Positions 23,001-34,656 of a DNA stretch of 64,000 nt are shown one piece after another; the first letter of the stretch is position 1; every line of letters begins with the position of its first letter. Below the pieces are notes generated by a model. The model was not told the DNA's origin, made no database searches, and saw only the letters and a program-made list of their open reading frames with translations. The stretch is from Calocera cornea HHB12733 (lineage: Eukaryota; Basidiomycota; Dacrymycetes; Dacrymycetales; Dacrymycetaceae): the NCBI GenBank assembly GCA_001632435.1, contig KV424059.1:1-64000 (forward strand), written 5' to 3'. Position numbers and translations under genes: made by a program.

Positions 23001-25550
23001 CAATGGTATCGGAAACTTATGAAGTGGCCGTGAAACAGGGGCGCTTCCAACCTCAGGCTATTGTCTACTCCCCAGCATCTTGTCTCTATCTAGACTGCGC
23101 CTGACACCGCCCCTGAACGTGAAAGACACTTCGCACACGATCTCAGCCAGCTGACGCGTCCTGCTATATCTGCGCCAGCAGCCCGTCCCTACCGGCTCAA
23201 CGCCGGCTTGTCCGCCGGCTGCCACAAGGGCTACCGCCAACCGGGCCGACCAAGCCAGCAGGAGACGCACCGTCACCTCATGCTGAGCACTCAAACGCTG
23301 TAACAGGTCCCTAAGAGCCTGGCTCGATGTCGGATTTATGAGACGGGTGTTGCTACCGAGGACTTTGTCTTCCCCAGATTGGGTTACGCTTCCATGTGGC
23401 TGCCACTCTAATGAGAATCGCTCCTTATTAATCCGCGTCGGGAACGAATCCATGGAGATTATGTCAGAAGTCGGCCGACATGAGCACCCTACGTCTGGAG
23501 AGCGTTTCTCAGCCATTTGCTATATCGACACACATCTACTTCCATTCTGGTTGACCACGCCTGCTCTCGCACGTCCGTCTCTATACGGGTACGCACAGCT
23601 GCAAACATCCTCCGGACGCCCAGCAATGCCTGACACCAGAACGTATGCATCCCATTGTCACGTCATGGGCGCCGGGCGGAGACCGGCGTTATCCCCTGCT
23701 TTCGTTTGCGTACTGCGGATTCCAATCTCGGTGATGATCTCGGGCATCCCCCTGTGTCTCTCTTGCGCCCCGCAGTCAGTGCACGTCAATTCAAGGCGTT
23801 TCTTTCTCCGCTGTCTGAATCTCTGTAGGATGAGCGTTACTCTGTTGATGAACGCATGGGTCTGCCAGTCCACGCGATTCTCCGCATCAACTGCGGGCGA
23901 TATCGCCTAGTCGCGATGTACCGCTCATGGCCATATCATTCTAGTCAGTGGCCGTGCACCGTTTCAATCTCAGCTCGGCATGAAGACAAGATAGGAAAGA
24001 GTCTTGCTGGTGTCCTGCATCCCGTTGCAAACCTGAAGCTAGAACACATCCAGGACCTTCCTCGCGAGAAGCGCGAGGCTGGGACCTGTTCGGAAAGCAT
24101 GAGTTCGCGAGATCGACCTATAACTGTTCTCCGGTTTGTCGGGTGCGAGACTCGCCCAGCTGGGATCTCTTCCACATTGATGGTTCGGGTTGGCGTAATA
24201 TGAGTCTGCCCTGCGGCCTCGTTGCTCAGGCACTAAAGGGATGGGGTGCGTTCGGTCCTCAGCCGGGGTATCAGAATGGAAGGTCGTGTGCGAAAGGATG
24301 GAGCCTCGTGTTTTTTTGAGCGCGCGTTTACGATGACGCGAGAAGTAAGCGCCCTGCATAGAACGGTAGGTCTGCGTGTGGCACGAGTCAAGATCGGGGC
24401 TCTGGTGGGCCAGAGTCGAGGACCTGGAGGAGCTGTCAAGATTTTATCTCCAAGCTATGTAGACAAGCTGAGCGTTGTGACAAGACTATCAACAGCACTG
24501 AACGATTACTGAGTACCATTCAGCTCAACAGGTTATGGGTCTCTGGGTTTTGCCTAAAGGTGGCCAACCTGTCCGTTGGAAGTCGCAAGTGCCAGCACAC
24601 TTACATGAGCTCGCGCGTCGCATTAAGGAACAGCAGCTGCATCGAGGCCCTTTATTTCACGAGCTGGATAGTGAGCAAGCGTCGTATGGTGCAGAGTTTA
24701 GAAGATAGTCCACAATAGTGGCCGGCAGTGTAGTAAGGCCGGCCGGCGGCCCATGGTTCAGTGGCAGTTTTACCTGCGACACGTTACATCGGCTACCTTC
24801 TTTCTCCCCTCTTCCCAAGAAGTGATTCTATACATCTGCCGATCTTCCGAAGTTGCGGAACCGTAGGCTGGTAAAGTTCCAGATATGTCAGCGGGTACCG
24901 CGGAGTGCTGTACTCAGGCTGTACGGGGCCTTCCAGCTTAGAGTGAACGTCACAGAACTCTGGTGTGAACATGACGACTTTGAGACTTTTAGCTGAGGGC
25001 TCGACAAAGACATCCTGCTTGTTTGCTCGGAAATAGACGGGTTGACCTTTGTTGTTGGTATCTCCGCGGTTTACCAGCTGCGCGGCGCAGCGAGCGGCGA
25101 GCCTCCGCTCCCAGACGGTTGCAGTGCAAACACCAACTTTAGCGTGCCCAAAAGAGTTCCAAAGGCTCTGCGGTCTCTTGCTGTCGACCCTGCTGGTGCG
25201 AAGGAGCGGAGCGAAGACCGTTCTGTGGCACAGAACCCACACTTCGCGATAGTGGGCCGAGAGAATGCCCTACTAGTAGACACGTGCGTCACATCGCGTC
25301 ACACTTCATGTCTAGCTACCTTCGAGTACTACTTGTGGGCTGAAGGAACGTCCAGGAAACATGGAGCCACGCTGGCCACTGTTCACTAACCACGGTATCA
25401 CCAGTGTGACACATCATTAGGCTATATCTAGAAAGAAAGACATGATATATCCCCCTATACGAAGAACCAGTGTCATTTAGTGAAGAACGTGAAGGATGCC
25501 CCAAGCAGAATCTGTGGGATAAGAGAGTATGGACGAGCGACTTGCTCTGC
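20018..25550. other. 5.5-kb stretch without a recognisable gene
   Basis: The left end should contain the promoter of the NFKBIL1-like gene. Many short frames exist on both strands, but none shows a conserved motif, consistent splice structure or paralogue in the window. The most protein-like frame is on the minus strand at 24793-25242 (for example VYFRANKQDVFVEPSAKSLK). It has no ATG at its start and I cannot assign it. No terminal repeats, LTRs or transposase motifs were found. It may be decayed mobile DNA or long regulatory sequence; neither is shown. Confidence 0.4.
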
Positions 25551-27596
25551 TCATTCAATATCGATCTCTGACTCGCCCTGAGAAGCAAACAACGAAAGCT
25601 GGAAGTCGTCTTCCATGTCAGACAGCGATGAAGTACGGCTATTGAGGAATCCAGTAAACTGTCATCACGACCTGAGTGTTTGGTAACTTGAGCCTAAGTT
25701 GAAGAACAGGCACACCTTGTCTTCCCACCCTACATGTTGCTGGAGCTCGCTTAGCGAAGCCGCGTGCCACCGATCCAGATAGTAAGTCTGCAGTGTCTCG
25801 CGCATTGCTTCCTGGTGCACTTGGCTGTACCTGATGTGAGAACGGTAGAAGGACCACTTCTCATAGAGATCGGGTTGTGCGATATTCGTCACAGAGCTTG
25901 CCCAGCGGTCGATCATGGATGCTGAGCCTATCACCTGCCTTTTGAATAGGGTTGGATAATGCAGTAGAACATCGCGATGCTGCCCTCCAGCGCCTGGTAT
26001 CACGAAGACAATCCATGCCAGAGAGAGAAACCACAGGTTCCAGGCATCAGACTTGTCGTTGTAAAGGCGTGGACAGCCACGGCCTGTGCACCATAGGTCG
26101 ACAAGGTCCCGTCGCATCGCAGCACAGAAACAATCAACTTCTTCGGTGATACTTGGCGTCGCCGATAGCACGGCAGACTCAAACTCATTCTCTGGAAAGT
26201 AGTTGCCTAGAAGTCCCTTCACAGTTGGCAGTTGCAGAAAATCGAGGATTGGCAGGAATGTATTCCTCGCGGTATCAGACTGTTGAGCCAGGAACATTGT
26301 CATGAATACCGTGCGCAGTTTCGTCTCGTTTCGCGGCTTGTATTTAGCGTCCATACGCCTCTTCTTCTTTCCACTGAGCAAATCTTCTAGATGTGGACGT
26401 AGTCGTTCCCATTCTGTAAATATCAGTGCCAATGAAAGGATATGGGAGCGGAGATAACGCACTGCACTTTCGGAATGGCTGCTTGAGTACCGTACGCGCA
26501 AACTTTCGGAAACTGAGGCCCTCCATGTCTTGACGGTCATGCCCTAGTTGTTCCAAACGTTGCTTGAAGCTGACGCAGAGTCAAGTGAGCGATCGTTTGC
26601 AGTACTATATGTCAAACTCACTCCTCGCATTTGTCACGATGTTGTGTTCGGAGCTCTCGTGCAGCCTTCTTCTGTACTCCAATGATGAACTTAGTAATCG
26701 CGCCACTGCTCTGATAACCATCAGGCTACACATAACCAAATTGGGGGATAATAAGGTTTTACTGATTCAAGGTCGTCCGCGTATTGAGCCCTCTTTTTGT
26801 CGAAAGCAGCCAACTCCGTCGCATCTGGGATAGCCGCCCGACGATGGAACAGCTCCATTACCGCTTTGCGATAGAAGAGAGAGTGCTTCGAGTCGAGGCA
26901 ACGTACCACTAGAGCAGCAGGGCTGTCAGTTGAGCTCATTGATTGAGAGTTGTGCACTTACCGACGCCAGGTACCAGGTTTAGTAGAGATGCATCACCGA
27001 GCAATTGGGACGCTACGAAGCCATTGATGCAGTGCTCATCTGTACACCGCTTGCAAAGACGGATTCGAAGACCGGCCATGGTACCCTTGTCACGACTGAT
27101 TCTACCACACATCTGGTGTTGTTCAGAATGAAGCAGTCCGATGCATAGTAATGAGTTTACCTGACAGATCTGTTGAAAGATAAAGCCCGCATAGGACCAC
27201 TCGGTCAAGTCGGGAGGCAGCTCGGGGAGGTTGGGTACATTCGCACGCGCGTGTACCCAGGCCACTTTACCGTCAGGACTCGTGAGCCACATGCGCGCAC
27301 TCTTGCTAGTATAGGACATCCTGAGAACATCGATAGGGTTTAAATAGGACATAATCTGTGCGCATACATGTATCAGTGATGCATCCCGACGCGTAAAAAG
27401 GCGCATATATGCTTACTTCGAGCATAATATCAGTCGGAGACTCTTCCAGCCAGTTTATCACACGTTTCGTCGCCTTGCGCGTCTTGCGCGAGCGCTTCAT
27501 TGTCTTCGATATCTCAGCAGCAGCGTCGTCGGCAGAGGGAGGATCAGGAGCTTTGCGTTTCCTGCCGCGCTTAGGGGCGGAGGTAGAGCTGTGCAT
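25551..27596 (-). CDS. F-box/Cys4 family protein, copy C
   Basis: Multi-exon gene read from the ATG at 27596 (MHSSTSAPKRGRKRKAPDP). The basic head ends in INWLEESPTDIMLE; after an intron comes IMSYLNPIDVLRMSYTSKSA, then ANVPNLPELPPDLTEWSYAG. An intron-split CxxC (ICQ-MCG) is followed by LRIRLCKRCTDEHCINGF. The C-terminal half has LGHDRQDMEGL, RNTFLPILDFLQLPTVKGLL, ITEEVDCFCAAMRRDLVDLW and CTGRGCP. The last exon follows an intron after WEDK and reads FTGFLNSRTSSLSDMEDDFQ, with an acidic end and stop at 25551-25553. It is closest to copy E, with which it shares DLWCTGRGCP and HYPTLFKRQ(V/I). A TATAAA-like sequence (ttatataagg) lies near 27790, about 195 nt upstream. The substrate is unknown. 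Confidence 0.78.
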
Positions 27597-28379
27597 ACAT
27601 GTCAGTACAATGCCATGTACGGGGGAAGGAGCATGCGGCGCACGTTGTGTCGGCCATCTCGGCAGAGAAGACGACGGGAAGAGTAGTTTGAGCACCGGGT
27701 TGAGAGTGTAAGCTCGAGCACCGAGTCAGACGAGCGGAGATGATGGTGGTCAAGAGCAGGGACGATGCGAGCTCTTGCGCGAAACCCTCCTTATATAAGG
27801 ACGCAGAGCCTGGACCTCTAGCTGCGCGCGTACGATCAGCCCTTCACATGGGCAGAGAGCGCGGCTCACGTGGTCTAGACCAGCTCGAACGCTGCGATAT
27901 CCGGATTCGCCGAGATTCCGGAGGAGTCGCGTCGCGTCGCGTCGGCTCAGTTGGCAGGCACAACCCGGCGCTTAACTTGGAGGCCATGCATCACTTTTCC
28001 ATTTATGAGAGGGTGTTTTGTGCTGCACCTGACGCTGGGGAGAGGATATTTCACGAGTGCTAGCTGGCAGAGATGCGACGCGTCTGTGCCCACAGTCAGT
28101 GAATGGGTCGCGAAAACCAGAAAACCACTCACCGATCACCCACGACCCACAGTGCTCCCATGCCCCTGGCCGTCCGTCGCCTCGCCCGCACAAACAAACG
28201 AAGCGGACTGCAAACGCATACATAACCCAGACCAAAGCCTACAAGTACATCATCGCCCCCTCCTCGAGTGACACAGTCCCAACCAGAACCAGAACCAGAA
28301 CCAGACTCAGAGCCAGACCGTGACCAACCGTTAACCCTGAACGAGACCCGCAGAACCGGCCTTGCCGCCCTGCCCGCAC
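27597..28379. other. Intergenic region
   Basis: Contains the promoter of copy C, including a ttatataagg motif near 27790 on its upstream side, and the 3' flank of the Ser/Pro-rich gene. No gene was recognised. Confidence 0.5.
28281..28316. repeat. Hexanucleotide microsatellite
   Basis: Four exact aaccag units followed by two degenerate ones lie just beyond the stop codon of the Ser/Pro-rich gene. It is noncoding as far as can be seen. Confidence 0.75.
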
Positions 28380-30697
28380 CTACTCCTGCAAACTCATCTT
28401 CCGCACCCCCTCTCCCGCCTCCCCGACCGGCTCCTTCGCCCCCTGCCCCGCCCCACCTCCGTTCGATAAGATCCCGAGTCCATAGCCGTACCCGCCCGCG
28501 CCGCCCGTGCCTGCTCCGAGCCCCGCCCTGGCCCACCGCGGACTGGCATTCGCCACGCCCACGCCTGCCATGCCGCCCATGCTGCCCATGCCGGGGCGCG
28601 GGGAGGGCCCGCCCGGGAGGGAGGATGTCGGGGAGGAGGGGAGGAAGGGCGGGAGGAGCGCGTGCGGTGTTAGTGGTGCGATGGAGGAGGAGGCGGCGGA
28701 TGCGCCCGTGGGCGTGGAGAGGTGCGAGAGGCGCGGGCGCTTGATCGGGATTGCTTGGGCTGCGGAGGTCGAGGTCGAGTTGGGCGCGGAGGTGGATGGG
28801 TTGGTGAACGTCGAGCTCGGCGTGGAGGGCGAGAGCGAGCGCTTGCGTTTCCTTGCGTAGCTCGGGGGCGGGGTGGACCGGTACGGGCTCGGCAGTGCCT
28901 GCTATATCCATACCGCGAGCTGATCAGCGACGCGTTCGAGGGAAGGAGAACAGAGGAACGCACAGGCGGCACATCCAAGTCCATCGCCCTCCCCCACCCG
29001 CTCCCGTTGTTGCCCAAGCTCCGCTCCATGACAGGGCTGCCTCGCATCCCCCACAGGCTGCCCTCACTCATGCTCACGTCGTCCGCAAAGTCGCTCTCTA
29101 CGTCCCGGTCCCGGTCCCGGTCCCGGTCGGGTATGGGGATCCCCCGGTTCTCCCGCTCGCTCGCGGCCGTGCTCGCAGAGCCGGAGGACATGGGCGCGGG
29201 CTGGCCTAGACCGAGGGAGTTGGAGCCGGTGGACATCGCGCCGACGCTGAACGGCTTGCCCTGCGGTACTCCTGCTCCCCCAAGCGCCCCGCCTCCCGCC
29301 CGCTCATCATCACTGCTATCGCTCTCGCTGCTCTCGTCCAGCACCGCACTCTCCGGGTACCGGTTGTGCCCGCCCCGCGCGGCCTTGCGGAATGCGCTGC
29401 TGAGCGGGGTGGGCGGGATGGGGGAGGAGCCCATGAGCCTCTGCAGGGCCGCTTCGGACTCTATTTCGGGCATGGGGGAGGTCTCGAGGGTTAGGAGCCT
29501 GGTGACGCGCGTGAGGTAGGGGAGCCGGGCGGTCTGGTTCCCGCAAGAGTACATTGTCAGCAGATAGACACATTAAGGGAAGAAAGGGCGACGCACCGGC
29601 CGAGCAGGCCCCAACTCCGGGCTCATCTTGGCATCCCCAAATATCTCCTCCAATTTACTGTCCTCGGCCCGCCTCGCGCTGACTCTCAGCGTCGCGTCCT
29701 CGCCCTCGCCCCGCTCCCGCTCGTGCTCATCAAGGCTCATCTCGCCCTCCGTGTCCGCACACTCCTCGCCGAACGCATCGGCGTCGCCCGCGTCCCCGCC
29801 CCACTCGCTCCCCGCACGCGAGTCGGAAGAGACACTCATTGCGGCCGGGTCGCGGATCTTCCCTGCCTCCCCTGCCAGCGCGGGGGTGACCGCCCCGGAC
29901 CCGGGCAGGGAGGCGTCCTTGCTCTCATTCCGGAGGAGCGAGCTCTGGGGGATCCAGAACCCCGGCCTGAGCGAGTGGCGCCTGCGGGCGGAGGAGCCTG
30001 AGGAGGATGGCGGGCGTGCGGGGAGGTCGAAGAAGCTTGAGAGTTGGGGGAGCTGGGTGAGAGGGGACGAGAGGGAGGAGGAGGAGGAGGAGGTCGGGGT
30101 GGAGCTCTGGGTCTGCGGTTGCCCAGGTACTTGGAGTGCTTGGGCCTGGGACGGCTGCTGGGGTTGCTGTTGCTGCTGCTGGGCGGGAAGGGGCAGAGCA
30201 GACGATGGCAATGTCGCGAACGGCGGTGCGGGGCTTGAAGCGGGCACGGGGGGCGTGGTGAGGGGACTTGCGCCCAAGCTGGCGGGCAGGCTGGACGGCC
30301 CAGGCACGGGGGAGACGCTCCGCATGCCTGTGGGCGAGAGGCTGCCGGCGAGCGCGCGGCCTGAGAGCGGGGAGCGGGACGGGGTGGCGTGCGCGTGCAG
30401 GTGCGACGGCCCCGGGAGGAGGAGCGGGGGTGGGCTCGGCAGGGGCGCGGCGGGTGCGGGCGAGGGCGAGAACGGGAAGGGCGGGGAACTCGGCATCGCG
30501 CGCGGGCCTATTAGCGCCGCGGGGCGAGGAGAGAAGCCACCGTGCGGGCCAGGGGAGTGGCCGGGAGCGAGGGCGTGCTGAGCTTCTGGGTTTTGCACGA
30601 GGATATAGCAGGACGGGGTGGGCGATAGAAGCAGCTCGGGCTCGGGCGTTACGATCCAGCCTGTTCTCAGGATGTCGGCGATACCGCTAGGGACCAC
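28380..30697 (-). CDS. Ser/Pro-rich protein of unknown function
   Basis: Three exons on the minus strand: from at least 30496 to 29597, 29533-28964, and 28901-28380, with introns of 63 and 62 nt in phase 0. From the first clear ATG (30496, MPSSPPFPFSP) the protein has 663 aa. The frame stays open up to 30697, but without an ATG, and contains a protein-like stretch (EPELLLSPTPSCYILVQ), so a small upstream exon is likely. The protein is low-complexity Pro/Ser/Gln, with an acidic segment, a DRDRDRDRD run (29105-29135), a conserved-looking block TARLPYLTRVTRLLTLETSP, a basic ARKRKRSLSPS likely nuclear signal, and a Gly-rich tail. I do not recognise a family. It is divergent from the Ada1 gene, about 200 nt away. 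Confidence 0.6.
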
Positions 30698-30892
30698 GTG
30701 TTGGTATCGCCGACCATCCCGTGCGCATGGCCGCGCATCTCTCGTGGTCGCCGCTCACATCATCGCCGCCCGCCATCCAAAGCTACTTGCTATCTAGCTT
30801 GGCTATTTCCTGGGCTTTCGTGCTTTCGTGCTGACCGTCCATTCATCCATCCATCCAATTGTGTATGTGTACTCGCAGTTGAGGAAGCAACA
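30698..30892. promoter_or_regulatory. Short bidirectional promoter
   Basis: Only about 195 nt separate the open frame of the Ser/Pro-rich gene (minus) from the Ada1 ATG (plus). The region must therefore serve both genes, although part may be 5' exon of the minus gene. No specific factor site was identified. Confidence 0.4.
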
Positions 30893-32458
30893 ATGTCGAC
30901 AACGACGACGATGACGCTCCTGGCCGCGCCCTCCTCCTCCTCCCTGCCCCTCGCACAGCTCAATCCACCTCCAAACCCCTTCCTCCCCGCTCCGCACTAT
31001 GTTTCCCCAGCACCGTCCCACCTGCCCCACCCGAATCATGCACCAGGAGGAGCAACCCCGGCCGTGCGCACCCAAAGGCTCAAGGCGAAGCTCAACGCCC
31101 TCCTGGGGAGGGAGGCGCCCCAGTACTGGTCGGCCGTGACGGGGTTCTTGACTGGGAGGATCATGCGCGGGGAGATGGATGCGGTTCTGGAGGGGCTGCT
31201 CAAAGGGACCGAAGCGCGTGAGTGAGCCCTATTGTCAGGGCGGGGTGAAGTTGCTGATTGTGGTTGTGTGTCGACAGTCGCACTGCATAACGCCTTCCTG
31301 CTCTCGATCCTGCGCACAGCCTCGCTTTCCCCCTCGGCCCTCGCGGCCCTCTCACTCCCCCCTCCCGGCTCCTCCCCAACCAAAAAACGCAAGCGGGTCT
31401 ACCCCCCGCAAGGCGCGCTCAACGCCGAGGAGGAAGAGGAGGAGTACGGCGGGCGGAGCAAGCGCATGCGCGAGTGGGTCGTCGGCATGGGCCGGTGGGA
31501 GCGGGAGCGACTCAAGGGGCTTGAGAGGCAGGGAGGGGAGGAGTGGAGGGCCCCCGAGGTTGGCGCGGAGAGGGGCGTGAGGTACATCCCCGGCAGTACG
31601 TCTTCTCCCCCGCTTGCTGGAGCCACCTCTGACCAAGCTCCGTTCTTCTGTTCCATCGTGTTCCCGCACACAGCGGCCTACTCTGCCCACACCCTTCCCT
31701 CGACCCTCCTCTCGACGCACACGCGCTCGCTCCCCGCCGCCCAAGTCCTCCAACAACGCCTAGCAAGCATCGCCCTCTCGCGCGGCCTTCCCGGCGGCGT
31801 GTCGCCAGACTGCGTCCCCCTCCTCACCGCGGCGCTCGAGAGCCACCTCAAGGCGCTCGTCGCGCGCGGGCTGTCCCTCACCCAGCGCGGGCTGAGCTTC
31901 GCCAGCATCCGCACGGCCGCGGAGGGTCCTGCCGCATCCTTGCCTACGGGGGCGCCGGCCACTTCTGCCGCGGAAAGGGAGCGGGAGCGGGAAAGCAAGC
32001 CCGTGCTGGCAAAGAAGGAGAAGGAGAAGGACACGTCGCCCACCCAGCGCCCGCTCGGCCTCCCGGACCTCCGGACCCTCCTGACGATCGCGCCCTCCGA
32101 GCTGCCCGCAAAGTCCGCCAGCACAGTCGCGCTCACATGGGCCGACCCGCCCCTGCCCGCACAAGAGTCCGCACAGCCCCTCCCCTCCCTCGCCGCCGTC
32201 CAGGGGACGACGACGGGCAGCAGCAGGCGGGACGCGGCCGCGCGCCAGCTGGAGCGGCTCCTCGCGCTCAGGAGCGGGGTGAGGGAGGAGATCCGCCGGG
32301 CCGTCGAGGGGAAGGAGCTGGCTGGCGCTGGGGTGGGGATCACCGACTCTGTTGGCGCAGGGCCCGGTGCCGGCGCGGGAGGCGGCGCGGTGCCGGGGGA
32401 GACGAAGAGGTGGGAGGAACACGATAGAGTCGGCGAGTGGATCGCGGCTGTTGTCTGA
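30893..32458 (+). CDS. HFI1: SAGA complex subunit Ada1/Hfi1 (TADA1)
   Basis: Three exons (30893-31217, 31278-31595, 31674-32458) give 475 aa. The SAGA-Tad1 region is clear: RTQRLKAKLNALLGREAPQY followed by W, FLTGRIMRGEMDAVLEGLL, and after the first intron LALHNAFLLSILRTASL. A basic KKRKR cluster and an acidic EEEEEE run follow, then a histone-fold-like helical part (LPSTLLSTHTRSLPAAQVLQ; LTAALESHLKALVARGLSL). The C-terminal part is Ala/Pro-rich and ends RVGEWIAAVV. In yeast Ada1 scaffolds the SAGA histone acetyltransferase core and pairs with Taf12. Both introns have consistent phases. The protein is longer than animal TADA1 because of low-complexity inserts. Confidence 0.85.
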
Positions 32459-33939
32459 TACCGAGCCAACCGGGAGCGCAAGCTGTTGTATTGTTCCATT
32501 GTTGTTGTGAGATGACGGCGGTGGGCGGCTGCTGGTGTAATGCTATCCTCGACTTTCTTCTCCCTTACCCTCCAGTGTGGGTCGCTGCGCAGTGCACAAC
32601 GAGCCAGCGAGCTGTATGCATTATCAGCACTCTGACACGAGAGTGATAATCAGTCACGTGCACTCGGCAGGAGACGCGCTCCTCCGGACCCTCGTGCACG
32701 TCCTCGCCCGCCGCCCTCACTGCACCAAACGCATACCGCACTTGCTCAGCTCCGATGGCATGACCTTACTGGAACCCTCTGTCGTACGACCTGTGTCTTT
32801 CCGTTCCTCGGCCAGAGACTGTACAGGGTCTGTGCCGATGCTCGACATACCCAGCTCCACCGTATCTGCACACGCAGAGCTTACTGTCGCCTATCTCGTC
32901 CCCCGGCGTTAGCTGCGGCCCGGGCCTCTGACGGCGTTGCCGCACTCGATTGGACCTGGGACCTGGGACGGGAGCCGCTCGCACCCGCCCACTGTACATC
33001 CTCCACTCCTGCACAGGCAATGCTCTTGACGACAACGTCGCACCTGGCTCCTTGACGGCAGCTCTTTGGCATCTCCGCTGTGCCTCAGAGCACAGGCAAG
33101 CACGGTCCAGCGCGTGCGCACCTCTGCTTCTAGTCGCGCTCTTCTCTTCCCTCTGGCCCATGAGTATTGGGACGGATCGCACGACCTCGGGCTGGGTGCT
33201 CAGGCCTCGTGCCGAAGCTGGGTGTATGCAGACTCTGCGGGTTGCCGGTTCTGCGTTCTGCTCGCAGCGGCGACAAGGAGACCGCGGGAGGCCAGTAATG
33301 GATGTGCATATACGACCGGATTGTGTATGCTAAGGATGCTCGCAACCGTGCTTTGCGCTTAGGGAGATGCTGGATGATGGATTCGGGTGGGAGGGCTTCG
33401 ACAAGAGGTGACCTTCCAAGGCTTGGACACTGCAGTCTGCTCGGTGCGGTGAGGGAGGCGAACGGCTGTTAGGATATGACTAGGTGAGTCGGCTTTCGTG
33501 CACTGGACGATGTGGTACCTGATCCGAGTACAGTCGTACAACAGCATATAGCTGTCTCAATATACTCGTTGGCCTAAGCGTGGGCGACTTGTCCCCGAGC
33601 GCCGACGTGCTTGACCGATTTCCTATTTCGGCCTAAGCATCATGAAGGAGGTTTGCCAAAGCGTGAGCCCGTTCGCGGAGCCTTTTGTGGCGCTCATTTG
33701 TGGCTTCTCCAGTCCGAGCTCCACCGGACATGTGTGGATTGCCGGAGTTAGGAAGACGGCCGGAGTGTGAACAGTGCCTGATTTGGAAAGAGCGCGCCGG
33801 ATTTGTGATATTGTAAAGTTCAAACTGCGCAGTTCGCGCTGACACGGGAGCAGTTCTCTTGTGCATGTGACTTGCTGATTGGGCGTTCAGATCACCACAT
33901 TTTTCTATATATAGGAGGTGTTTCTGGGCAGTCGTCTGC
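32459..33939. other. Intergenic, nothing coding recognised
   Basis: About 1.5 kb between the Ada1 gene and the MITE. Short frames only. The right end becomes AT-richer and contains a TATA-like motif, listed separately. Confidence 0.5.
33904..33914 (+). promoter_or_regulatory. TATA-like box, possibly of F-box copy D
   Basis: The sequence tctatatatag lies 26 nt before the MITE target duplication. A comparable tacatatatagagg lies about 85 nt upstream of copy F. Subtracting the MITE and one target duplication, this box would be about 265 nt from the copy D ATG. Its assignment as the copy D core promoter is inferred. Confidence 0.35.
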
Positions 33940-33949
33940 GTTTTTCTAT
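33940..33949. repeat. Left target-site duplication of the MITE
   Basis: gtttttctat, identical to 34425-34434. Confidence 0.88.
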
Positions 33950-34424
33950 GAGTTATCTTCTGAAATACGGCTCTTTTCTGGTTCCGTGTCTAGAATACGG
34001 TCAGGGTCGGCATTAATCTAAAATACTGTTCTCCCGAAATTCGGAGATATCTACTTCAATCACCTCTACTTTCATCAACTGCAATCAAAACAGCATAATA
34101 TTAAAGAGGAAGAGTGGTAGGCAGATGAATACACATTTATGAGCTTAAGCCAGGAGAAAAGTGAGCTTTAAATGGGACAATAGATAGAACGTAGCGCTAT
34201 TGACAAAGAATATGTAAGTCAAAGGCTTTTGGGTCATTTTGAATGTGATCAATTTCCATGAGCTCTGACACCATGTTACATCTGTGGAATGGTGTAATTT
34301 TCTTTTGTTAGACTCATCGAGGCAGTTATTTCTGAGCTCGGGAGAACAGTATTTTAGATTAATCTGACCCTGACCGTACTCTAGACACGGAACCAGAAAA
34401 GAGCCGTATTTCAGAAGATAATTC
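33950..34424. mobile_element. 475-bp MITE, probably Mutator-type
   Basis: A non-coding AT-rich element is bounded by long inverted repeats: 33950-34036 and 34339-34424 (86-87 nt). They differ by only a few substitutions and one small indel. The ends read gagttatcttctgaaatacg (left) and, as reverse complement, gaattatcttctgaaatacg (right). The 10-nt sequence gtttttctat flanks both sides exactly (33940-33949 and 34425-34434), as expected for a target-site duplication. Long terminal repeats plus a 9-11 bp duplication are typical of Mutator-like elements. No transposase is encoded in the roughly 300-nt interior, so mobility would need an enzyme from elsewhere. Confidence 0.9.
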
Positions 34425-34434
34425 GTTTTTCTAT
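34425..34434. repeat. Right target-site duplication of the MITE
   Basis: gtttttctat, identical to 33940-33949. Confidence 0.88.
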
Positions 34435-34656
34435 CTTTGTCGACCACCTTCTCCCCCTTTCATCGTTCTTCTCCCTGAGAAGGCTAACCCAAGGTAGGCC
34501 TCAGCCTCCCCCGCCCATTATACTGACAAGCTGATACCTGTGTGCAGCGGTTCTCCCGCAACACTGCTACAACCTCCCCTCTCCAACACATCCTCCCCAA
34601 GACGCCCACCGCTCACAACAACCCCGCCCCCTCTGCCAACCAAGAGGCCCAACAAG

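Noticed and set aside
24793..25242. A 149-codon minus-strand frame as a gene
   Set aside because: Its composition is protein-like, but it has no ATG at its start, no recognised motif and no clear exon partners. It is mentioned only within the intergenic entry.
29628..30581. A 317-codon plus-strand frame rich in Gly, Glu and Arg
   Set aside because: It is antisense to the Ser/Pro-rich gene, whose introns join in phase on the minus strand.
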